A stretch of 9,088 nt of DNA, from NCBI GenBank assembly GCA_009774895.1, contig VSOO01000006.1:12256-21343 (forward strand). The letters are read 5' to 3'. This DNA comes from Alistipes sp. (GTDB lineage: Bacteria; Bacteroidota; Bacteroidia; Bacteroidales; Rikenellaceae). The position numbers and the translations under genes are program-made. Below, piece by piece: positions 1 through 6,317 of this stretch; the first letter of the stretch is position 1; the number at the start of each line of letters is the position of its first letter. The notes beneath the pieces are model-generated. The model was not told the origin of the DNA, did no database searches, and saw nothing but the letters and a program-made list of their open reading frames with translations.

Positions 1-452
1 GCGAAACCCGCACGCCGCAGCCGGCGCACGGCTTCGACCGCGGCGGCGGCCGTGTGGCGGCGGTTCATCATCCGCAGGCACGCGTCGTCGAACGACTGCA
101 CGCCCACCGACACGCGGTCGATCTCCGTATCGCGCAGCCGGGCCACGTACTCCCCGGTCAGGTCGTCGGGATTGCACTCCACGGTGATCTCCTCCGCACG
201 GCCGAAGCCGAAGAGGCGGCGCGCATGCGTCACGAGCTCCTGCAACTCCCCGGGCGCGCAGAGCGACGGCGTGCCGCCCCCGAAGTAGAGCGTGCGCACC
301 GTCGCGCCGCGCAACGCGTCGGCGCGTGCGTCGAGCTCGCGGTGCATGGCGTCAAGCAGCGGCCGCATGGGACGCAGGTCGGCGCTGCGCGGAAAATCGC
401 AGTAGGTGCAGATGCGCCGACAGAAAGGAATATGGAAATAGATGCCCGCCAC
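1..452 (-). CDS. hemW: HemW-like radical SAM haem chaperone (5' part, runs off the left edge)
   Basis: The first 150 residues are visible, starting with GTG at 452-450; the rest lies beyond base 1. The N-terminus reads AGIYFHIPFC and carries the radical SAM cluster motif CX3CX2C (C11, C15, C18). It is followed by Asp-Phe rather than the Gly-Cys of the oxygen-independent coproporphyrinogen oxidase HemN, which favours HemW. Further family motifs are GGGTPS (58-63), ECNPDD (92-97), RVSVGVQSF (113-121) and RRH (131-133). HemW proteins bind a 4Fe-4S cluster, SAM and haem and are thought to insert haem into respiratory enzymes; many are misannotated as HemN. The GTG start is chosen because it gives the usual short family N-terminus (M/V-A-G-I-Y) and because a -7 promoter box ends only four bases upstream. 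The gene is divergent from pckA. Confident on family, less so on the exact role. Confidence 0.9.
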   Translation of the reverse strand, partial: MAGIYFHIPFCRRICTYCDFPRSADLRPMRPLLDAMHRELDARADALRGATVRTLYFGGGTPSLCAPGELQELVTHARRLFGFGRAEEITVECNPDDLTGEYVARLRDTEIDRVSVGVQSFDDACLRMMNRRHTAAAAVEAVRRLRRAGF

Positions 453-456
453 GGTG

Positions 457-464
457 CAAAAGTA
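457..464 (-). promoter_or_regulatory. -7 promoter box of hemW, almost touching the start codon
   Basis: On the minus strand the box reads TACTTTTG followed by C, matching the Bacteroidetes consensus TAnnTTTG. Its last base is at 457 and the GTG start codon begins at 452, leaving only four bases between. Initiation a few bases past the box would place the 5' end at or next to the GTG. I see no convincing TTG element about 20 bp upstream. Confidence 0.6.
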
Positions 465-598
465 ACAAATTATGCCGCGTTCGCACCATTCGGCACGACG
501 AAGCGCCCTTTTTCCTGGGTTCCGCACCCGGAGCGCACGCCGCACAGGCTGTCCGCACGGCGCCGCAGCGTCCGGACGCATCCGAAGCGGCACCGCAC

Positions 599-613
599 GG
601 CGGATCATCCGCC
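599..613. promoter_or_regulatory. Palindrome, possible operator or small hairpin
   Basis: The sequence is GGCGGAT-C-ATCCGCC, with seven-base arms around one central base. It is far (about 210 bp) upstream of the pckA -7 box and about 145 bp upstream of the hemW start. It could be a dimeric regulator site or chance in GC-rich DNA. No regulator can be assigned. Confidence 0.3.
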
Positions 614-621
614 GCACCGCG

Positions 622-672
622 CCCCGGAAGGCTCCACACCCCGGAAAGCACTGCACCCCGGGAAACGCCGCG
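622..672. repeat. Three degenerate 17-bp direct repeats
   Basis: Units begin at 622, 639 and 656 with CCCCGGAA, CCCCGGAA and CCCCGGGAA. The first two 17-base units agree at 13 positions; the third is more diverged. The exact 17-bp period without interruption suggests a decayed tandem duplication or spaced protein-binding sites. Confidence 0.4.
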
Positions 673-798
673 CCGCGGCCTCACCGCAGAAAACACAGCC
701 GCAAGCCCCGCCAGAAACCGAACGCAACTAACTCTCGCGCAAAGCAATAACCGAATGAACGGAGGGCGCACGGCACGGAAAAAATTTACTGTTATTTT

Positions 799-829
799 TT
801 TCACATTACAAAATGTTTTGCTACCTTTG
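799..829 (+). promoter_or_regulatory. Promoter of pckA
   Basis: The -7 box TACCTTTG lies at 822-829 and is followed by CC, a good match to the Bacteroidetes TAnnTTTG consensus. The -33 position at about 799-801 falls in a T-rich run and is weak. Transcription should start at about 834-837, giving a leader of roughly 75 nt before the pckA ATG at 909. Confidence 0.7.
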
Positions 830-832
830 CCA

Positions 833-863
833 CGTCGGACGCATGTTTGCATGGGTCCGCACG
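833..863 (+). promoter_or_regulatory. Strong stem-loop at the 5' end of the pckA leader
   Basis: CGGAC-G-CATG (836-845) pairs with CATG-G-GTCCG (850-859) around a TTTG loop, with one G/G mismatch. CGT (833-835) pairs with ACG (861-863) across a single bulged C at 860. That makes about 12 base pairs beginning at the predicted transcription start. It could stabilise the 5' end of the message or, as DNA, serve as a palindromic operator just downstream of the promoter. Confidence 0.55.
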
Positions 864-908
864 AGTTAGGTTAAATATTGAGTGTCGAATTAAACACACG
901 TAAAAATC

Positions 909-2519
<1,611 letters not shown>

Positions 2520-2567
2520 TCCCCCCGGCGTCCCGACGGCGAGCGCCGCACGGACATCCGCAATGAC

Positions 2568-2600
2568 AAACCCCCGGAGCCAGCAGGCTCCGGGGGTTTT
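2568..2600 (+). terminator. Intrinsic terminator of pckA
   Basis: CCCCCGGAGCC (2571-2581) pairs perfectly with GGCTCCGGGGG (2586-2596) around an AGCA tetraloop, and AAA before it can pair with the first three bases of the TTTT that follows. The stem starts about 50 bases after the pckA stop. As the araC gene converges on this site, the hairpin may also stop antisense transcription, though the minus-strand T run is short. Confidence 0.9.
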
Positions 2601-2635
2601 CCGTCGCATCGGCGCCGCTCCCGCACTCTCCCGCG

Positions 2636-2685
2636 GCACAGCACAGCACAGCACGACACAGCACGGCACAGCACGACACAGCACG
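2636..2685. repeat. Pentanucleotide tandem array (GCACA/GCACG/ACACA)
   Basis: Ten consecutive five-base units can be read: GCACA three times, then GCACG, ACACA, GCACG, GCACA, GCACG, ACACA, GCACG. A higher-order pattern is visible, with GCACG-ACACA-GCACG occurring twice. The array lies in the convergent gap between the pckA terminator and the end of the araC gene, outside any credible coding region. This is the kind of low-complexity tract that arises by replication slippage. Confidence 0.75.
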
Positions 2686-2767
2686 AATACAACACACGGC
2701 GACTGGCATACGCCGCATCCGGCCGCAAAGCCCAGCCCCGCGACAGCAGCGGCGGCCCGCAGGCGCC

Positions 2768-3685
2768 TCAGCCCCGCCGCTTGTAACGCGAGGGCGAGGT
2801 GCCCGTATGCTGCTTGAAATATTTGCCAAAAAAGGACTGCGTGCTGAAATTCAGCTCGTAGGCGATCTCCTGGATGCTCAGGCCCGAATACTTGAGCAGC
2901 GTCTTGGCTTCGAGGATCACCGATTCGTCGATCCACCGCGCGGCGGTCTTGCCGCTCACCTCCTTCACCACCGACGACAGGTACTTGGGCGTGATGCCCA
3001 ACTGCCGGGCGTAGAATCCGACGTTGCGTTCGCGTTTGTTGTACTGTTCGAGCAGGTTCATGAACTCCTCGAAGATCACCTCGCAGCGCCCCTGCTTCCG
3101 CTCGCCCTTCTGCTCGCGGAGGTTGATCTCGGTGATGATGTAGAACACGGCGGTGAAGAGCGTGCGGATGATCTCGTGGCGGTAGCGCTCCTTGTCGCTT
3201 TGGAGCATGGTCTTGACCAGGCGGAACAGCTGGCGGATCTCCGACACGTCCTGCTCGGTGACCTTCAGCACGGGGTCCTTGCCGAAACGCATGTAGATGG
3301 GAAGCGACGTGGAGATGTCGATCTGGATCTCGTTCACGAACGACTTGGAGAAAGCCAGGCAGTAGGCCATGGCGTCGGGCGACGACTTCACGGTGCGGAT
3401 CACGCTGTCCGGATTGAAGAAGACCACCATGTTCGGCCGCACGACGTAGGTCTCCATGTCGATCGACACCGTGGCCTCGCCCTGCATCATGATGATGACC
3501 GCGAAACCGTCGATCGTGACCGAATAGGCGCTGGTGGTGTTGTTCTGCGCATCGAGCGAGGTAATCACCATGTCGTCCGACAAATAGGAGACGTCGTGCA
3601 TCTCCTTCTTGATGCGCGAAATCGAAACCTTGTGCAGGCTCCGGCTGTTCGCCGTCCGCTCCGTGTGCTCTTTTCTGCCGTTCAT
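2768..3685 (-). CDS. AraC/XylS-family transcriptional regulator
   Basis: The 305-residue protein has the two-domain layout of AraC regulators. Residues about 50-100 look like a cupin-type ligand or dimerisation domain (SVTIDGFAVIIMMQGEATVSI, then RPNMVVFFNPDSV). Residues about 205-305 form the DNA-binding domain with two helix-turn-helices: ARQLGITPKYLSSVVKEVSGK (226-246) and LSIQEIAYELNFSTQSFFGKYFKQHTGTSPSRYKR (269-303), the latter carrying the family signature. It has no signal peptide or membrane segment, so it is a cytoplasmic one-component regulator. The ATG at 3685-3683 is supported by a promoter just upstream that leaves a leader of about a dozen bases. The effector and targets cannot be told from sequence. 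The lipid kinase gene lies upstream on the same strand and pckA converges from the other side. Confidence 0.93.
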   Translation of the reverse strand: MNGRKEHTERTANSRSLHKVSISRIKKEMHDVSYLSDDMVITSLDAQNNTTSAYSVTIDGFAVIIMMQGEATVSIDMETYVVRPNMVVFFNPDSVIRTVKSSPDAMAYCLAFSKSFVNEIQIDISTSLPIYMRFGKDPVLKVTEQDVSEIRQLFRLVKTMLQSDKERYRHEIIRTLFTAVFYIITEINLREQKGERKQGRCEVIFEEFMNLLEQYNKRERNVGFYARQLGITPKYLSSVVKEVSGKTAARWIDESVILEAKTLLKYSGLSIQEIAYELNFSTQSFFGKYFKQHTGTSPSRYKRRG

Positions 3686-3704
3686 ATCCCCCGTGTTCGA
3701 AGCA

Positions 3705-3735
3705 CAAAAATAGGAAAAAAGCGACGAATTCGCAA
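3705..3735 (-). promoter_or_regulatory. Promoter of the araC-type regulator
   Basis: On the minus strand a TTG (3735-3733) is followed after 20 bases by TATTTTTG (3712-3705), matching both Bacteroidetes elements. It lies in the short gap between the lipid kinase stop (3749) and the regulator ATG (3685), so the regulator can be transcribed independently of the upstream genes. Confidence 0.7.
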
Positions 3736-3748
3736 TTCCGGAGCCGTT

Positions 3749-4615
3749 TTATACGCCGCGCGGACAGACGATGCGCAGTTCGCCCCGGAGGCACTCGACC
3801 CGCAGCGGGAAGTGCGGTCCGGGCTGGCCATCGACATCCGTCGGCTCGTCGATCGGCGACACGATCTCGAAGCGCCGGGCCCTCAGGTGGCGCACGCAGC
3901 GCGGACGTCCGCCCAGCGCATAGCGCACCATGCCGAAGGCCGTGGTGAACCAGCCCCGCTTTTCGAGCATCAGGCACTCGAAGATGCCGTCGCGCACGCT
4001 CGCTGCGCGCGCCAGGCGGAAGCCGCCGGCCGTCTCGCCGTTGAATATCAGCGTCATGAGCGCATTGCAGGTGTAGCGGTCGCCGTCGGCCTCGATCCGC
4101 AGCGGCACGCCGTGTATCGAACGCAGCTCGCGCAGGCCCTCGATCAGGTAGGCCATCTTGCCGACGCGGTGCTTGCGCGTGTCGGGCGTATGCTGCGAGG
4201 TGGTGGTGAAGATGCCGAAACTGAAGACGTTCACGAAATAGCGGCCGTTCGCCAGACCGCAGTCCACCCGCTCGACGCGCCCCGCGGCGATCTGACGCGC
4301 CGCCGTCAGCGGGTCGTGCGCCATGCCCAGCGCCCCCGCGAAGTCGTTGGCCGTACCCATCGGTATGACCCCGATCCGCACGTCGAGCCCCTTGGCCTTC
4401 ATGCTGTTCACCACGAAGTTCACCGTGCCGTCGCCGCCCGCGGCCACCAGCAGGTCGATCCCTTCGCGTCCGTCGAACGGATTGACCGCGAAATCGATGG
4501 CCACCGCCTCCATGCGGTAGCCGTGCTCGCCGAATATGCGGCATATCTCCTCCGCGGGCGCAGCGGCGCGGCCCCGGCCGGATTTTCTGTTATATAGAAA
4601 TATCGCCTCTTTCAT
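3749..4615 (-). CDS. YegS/DgkB-type diacylglycerol/lipid kinase family protein
   Basis: The 288-residue protein matches the lipid kinase family that phosphorylates diacylglycerol or related lipids with ATP at the inner face of the membrane. Visible motifs are YNRKSGRGRA (8-17, nucleotide-binding N.xSG), LLVAAGGDGTVNFVVNSM with GGDGT at 60-64, VIPMGTANDFA with GTAND at 87-91, and the beta-rich C-terminal half (VDCGLANGRYFVNVFSFG, 117-134; VRDGIFECLML, 208-218). The C-terminal motif normally written DGE reads DGQ here (262-264), a change at a residue considered functionally important in the family. The ATG at 4615 puts the glycine-rich motif at the usual distance from the N-terminus; an ATG four bases earlier is out of frame. 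The gene follows apbE by 47 bases on the same strand and may be cotranscribed with it. The reading frame stays open far upstream inside apbE, but that part is not family-like. The lipid substrate is unknown. Confidence 0.92.
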   Translation of the reverse strand: MKEAIFLYNRKSGRGRAAAPAEEICRIFGEHGYRMEAVAIDFAVNPFDGREGIDLLVAAGGDGTVNFVVNSMKAKGLDVRIGVIPMGTANDFAGALGMAHDPLTAARQIAAGRVERVDCGLANGRYFVNVFSFGIFTTTSQHTPDTRKHRVGKMAYLIEGLRELRSIHGVPLRIEADGDRYTCNALMTLIFNGETAGGFRLARAASVRDGIFECLMLEKRGWFTTAFGMVRYALGGRPRCVRHLRARRFEIVSPIDEPTDVDGQPGPHFPLRVECLRGELRIVCPRGV

Positions 4616-4629
4616 ACATGATTTCTGTC

Positions 4630-4661
4630 GCGCTCCGCCGGAGCGCACGGCCCCCCGGCCG
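4630..4661 (-). other. Two adjacent hairpins between apbE and the lipid kinase gene
   Basis: In transcript order, CGGCC-GGGG-GGCCG (4661-4648) is followed directly by GCGCTCC-GGC-GGAGCGC (4646-4630). Neither is followed by a T run, so they do not look like an intrinsic terminator. They could mark an RNA processing or stability boundary in an apbE-kinase transcript, or sequester the region just upstream of the kinase start. Confidence 0.45.
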
Positions 4662-4662
4662 C

Positions 4663-5679
4663 TCAATCCAACAACAACGCCTCCATCGCGGGCGAGACGT
4701 ACTCCTCGTAGCCCCCGTCGGGCGCCGCGAGGATGAAATAGACCCGGGCCTCCGCATCGGCGCGCACGCGTTCGAGCGCCGCGTCGGCCCCCATCGCCAG
4801 GTACATCGTGCCCAGCGCGTCGGCCTCGGCGCACGTGGGCGCCGCCACCGTGACCGACAGCAGGCGCGACAGCGCGCTGCGCCCCGTGCGGGGGTCGATC
4901 GTGTGGGCCACCTTCGCGCCGTCGGCGCCGACGTAGTAGCGGCGGTAGTTGCCCGACGTGGCCAGCCCGCCCCCGCTCATGCGGAGGCGCCGCTGCACCG
5001 AGGCGCCGCAGAGGTCGTTCCCGTCGAACGGCGTCTCGACCCCGATGCGCCACGGACCGCCCGAGGCATTGACGCCCCGGCAGCGGATCTCGCCCCCGAT
5101 CTCCACGAGGTAGTTGCGGGCCCCCGCGCGCTCGACCAGCGCCGCCAGCAGATCGACCGTGTAGCCCTTGGCCACGGAGTTGAAGTCGAGCTGCACGCGC
5201 GGATCCGCCTTCACCAGGCGTCCGCCCTCGATGCGCACCTTCCCGCGCCCCACGAAGCGGAGGATCGAATCGACGTCGGGCGCCGCATCGGCCGCACGTC
5301 CGGCAAAGCCCCACGCCTCGACGAGCGGCTTGACCGTGACGTCGTACACGCCGCCGCTGAGCGCCCCCACGCTGTCCGCGAGCCGCAGGCAGTAGGCGAT
5401 GTGCGCGTCCACCGAATCGGTGCGGTTGTCGTTCAGCCGGCTCAGCAGCGACTCCTCCTCGAAGATCGACATCGAGGCCCGCGCCTCGCGGTCGAGCCGC
5501 AGCGCGGCGTCGCGCAGCTGCCGGGCGGTCATGCCGCGCACGTCGGCCGTCACGCGGAACGTGGTGCCCAGCATCACGCCCTCCGCCGCGACGTACCCGC
5601 CGCGCGGCGCGCATCCGCACACCGCGAGCGCCGCCGCTGCGCAGAGCGCCCGAATACCGTATTTCATCCGCTTCATCAT
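4663..5679 (-). CDS. apbE: FAD:protein FMN transferase, lipoprotein (ApbE family)
   Basis: With the ATG at 5679 the protein has 338 residues, the normal family length. ApbE transfers FMN from FAD to a Thr/Ser of exported redox proteins such as Nqr or Rnf subunits (EC 2.7.1.180), using Mg2+ on the outer face of the inner membrane. The N-terminus MMKRMKYGIRALCAAAALAVCGC is a lipoprotein signal peptide, with lipidation predicted at C23 (lipobox VCGC). Family motifs follow in order: SIFEEESLLSRLN (71-83), GVYDVTVKPLVEAWGF (110-125), LDFNSVAKGYTVD (164-176), LVEIGGEIRCRG (191-202), LATSGNYRRYY (239-249), HTIDPRTGR (259-267) and ADALGTMYLAMG (286-297). All look intact. An earlier in-frame ATG exists at 5724 but would bury the signal peptide and lies upstream of the promoter box; ATGs at 5676 and 5667 are also possible. 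Its flavinylation targets are not in this window. Confidence 0.95.
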   Translation of the reverse strand: MMKRMKYGIRALCAAAALAVCGCAPRGGYVAAEGVMLGTTFRVTADVRGMTARQLRDAALRLDREARASMSIFEEESLLSRLNDNRTDSVDAHIAYCLRLADSVGALSGGVYDVTVKPLVEAWGFAGRAADAAPDVDSILRFVGRGKVRIEGGRLVKADPRVQLDFNSVAKGYTVDLLAALVERAGARNYLVEIGGEIRCRGVNASGGPWRIGVETPFDGNDLCGASVQRRLRMSGGGLATSGNYRRYYVGADGAKVAHTIDPRTGRSALSRLLSVTVAAPTCAEADALGTMYLAMGADAALERVRADAEARVYFILAAPDGGYEEYVSPAMEALLLD

Positions 5680-5690
5680 GGGTCCGGCGG

Positions 5691-5698
5691 CAAATTTA
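5691..5698 (-). promoter_or_regulatory. -7 promoter box of apbE
   Basis: On the minus strand the box reads TAAATTTG followed by CC, a full match to TAnnTTTG. It ends 11 bases before the chosen ATG at 5679, implying a leader of only a few bases. A TGTT about 21 bases upstream is a weak -33 candidate. This position also argues against the upstream ATG at 5724. Confidence 0.65.
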
Positions 5699-5771
5699 GC
5701 GTTTTTCGCCGGACCCCGGAACATTTTGCCCCGAATTTACCCCAAAAAGGTGAAAAATCGCGCGTTGCGCG

Positions 5772-5801
5772 TTGCGGATCGGAAATAAATTCATACCTTT
5801 G
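5772..5801 (+). promoter_or_regulatory. Promoter of rpsO
   Basis: TTG at 5772-5774 and TACCTTTG at 5794-5801 are separated by 19 bases, a textbook Bacteroidetes promoter. The -33 TTG sits in a perfect seven-base tandem duplication, CGCGTTG at 5761-5767 and 5768-5774. Transcription should begin at about 5805-5809, giving a leader of about 65 nt. The promoter is divergent from that of apbE. Confidence 0.75.
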
Positions 5802-5804
5802 CCG

Positions 5805-5841
5805 AACGCTCTGGCGTTATTCACGGTAAGGGGAATGCGTC
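5805..5841 (+). promoter_or_regulatory. Candidate structured rpsO leader with two competing stems
   Basis: Stem A pairs AACGC (5805-5809) with GCGTT (5814-5818) around TCTG. Stem B pairs 5813-5822 with 5833-5841 (about nine pairs with T5818 bulged), and shares 5814-5818 with stem A, so the two exclude each other. Stem B includes a neighbouring G-C and G-U pair (5813-5841, 5814-5840), reminiscent of the G-U/G-C feature that S15 reads in 16S rRNA. S15 represses its own message through leader structures in several other phyla; a similar role here is inference. Confidence 0.4.
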
Positions 5842-5872
5842 GTAGAGTGGAACTGTATAAACATCATTCAAA

Positions 5873-6145
5873 ATGGCTTATTTGACAGCAGAGAAAAAGC
5901 AGGAGCTTTTCGGTACGTACGGCAAGTCTAACACGGATACGGGCTCTCCCGAGAGCCAGATCGCACTGTTTTCCTACCGTATCAGCCACCTTACGCAACA
6001 CCTCAAGAACAACCGGCACGACTTCGGCACCCAGCGGGCACTGCTCCGTCTGGTAGGCAAGCGCCGCCAGTTGCTGGAGTACCTCAAGGAGGTCGATATC
6101 GAGCGCTACCGCGCCATCGTGAAGACGCTCAACCTCCGCAAGTAA
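5873..6145 (+). CDS. rpsO: 30S ribosomal protein uS15
   Basis: The 90-residue protein aligns along its whole length with bacterial S15 (usually 89-90 residues). It binds the central-domain three-way junction of 16S rRNA early in 30S assembly and contributes to a bridge with the 50S subunit. Recognisable blocks are [10 protein letters not shown] (22-31), [14 protein letters not shown] (37-50), [19 protein letters not shown] (54-72) and the terminal NLRK. The usual Ser of the rRNA-contacting D-x-x-S stretch is Thr53. The start is preceded by a promoter, a potentially regulatory leader and an A-rich stretch rather than a Shine-Dalgarno. An intrinsic terminator follows, and pnp lies downstream in the same direction, an arrangement shared with many bacteria including E. 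coli. Confidence 0.98.
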   Translation: MAYLTAEKKQELFGTYGKSNTDTGSPESQIALFSYRISHLTQHLKNNRHDFGTQRALLRLVGKRRQLLEYLKEVDIERYRAIVKTLNLRK

Positions 6146-6160
6146 TCCGGAAAGAGAAAT

Positions 6161-6197
6161 GAAGGCAATTCCCTTCCGCGGAGTTGCCTTCGTTTTT
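6161..6197 (+). terminator. Intrinsic terminator between rpsO and pnp
   Basis: GAAGGCAATTCC (6161-6172) pairs with GGAGTTGCCTTC (6180-6191), 12 pairs including one G-T wobble, around a seven-base loop, followed by G and five T residues (6193-6197). It begins 15 bases after the rpsO stop. Since no clear promoter is seen before pnp, part of the transcripts may read through. Confidence 0.85.
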
Positions 6198-6317
6198 CGA
6201 CAGGCGTTTTTCCGCCCCGCCACGCGCCGGACGCGCCGGACGGGCCGGGTGCAGCCCCGCAGGAGCGGAGACGCGCCGCGCAATCACACAGAAAGAAACT
6301 CACAGGTATATAAAATC
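6198..6317 (+). other. pnp leader region with 9-bp direct repeats
   Basis: This 120-base gap is GC-rich up to about 6280 and A-rich before the ATG. CGCGCCGGA occurs twice in tandem (6223-6231, 6232-6240) with a third diverged copy CGGGCCGGG (6241-6249), and ACGCGCC recurs at 6271-6277. I find no TAnnTTTG box. The region could fold into GC-rich hairpins; in E. coli the pnp leader is an RNase III and PNPase autoregulation site, but no equivalent structure can be shown here. Confidence 0.4.

Larger units (their letters stand above)
465..798. other. Non-coding divergent intergenic region between hemW and pckA
   Basis: This stretch holds no credible gene. Open frames crossing it have no family resemblance, run into hemW in the wrong frame, and are Arg/Pro/Ala-rich as expected of GC-rich shadow frames. 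It does contain a 15-base palindrome at 599-613 and three CCCCGG(G)AA blocks spaced exactly 17 bp apart from 622; these are listed separately. The last part (about 775-820) becomes A/T-rich as it approaches the pckA promoter. It may hold upstream regulatory sites for pckA, but nothing in the sequence proves this. Confidence 0.6.

Noticed and set aside
352..852. A 166-codon minus-strand open frame in the hemW-pckA gap
   Set aside because: Its start overlaps the pckA leader and its end overlaps hemW in a different frame. The Cys/Arg-rich product is not recognisable and no promoter or ribosome site fits it.
2710..2723. A 14-base match to the E. coli REP element core (on the minus strand GCCGGATGCGGCGT)
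   Set aside because: The second palindromic arm of a REP is missing, there is only one copy, and the organism is from another phylum. Chance similarity in GC-rich DNA is the simplest explanation.
4616..5620. Possible long N-terminal extension of the lipid kinase into apbE
   Set aside because: The kinase frame is open far upstream, but that part is Arg/Gly/Ala-rich, overlaps intact apbE in another frame, and lacks family motifs. The ATG at 4615 gives the standard kinase N-terminus.
6159..6317. An upstream extension of the pnp reading frame
   Set aside because: The frame is open back to 6159, but the added 53 residues would be encoded by the rpsO terminator and spacer and are Arg/Phe/Pro-rich with no PNPase similarity.
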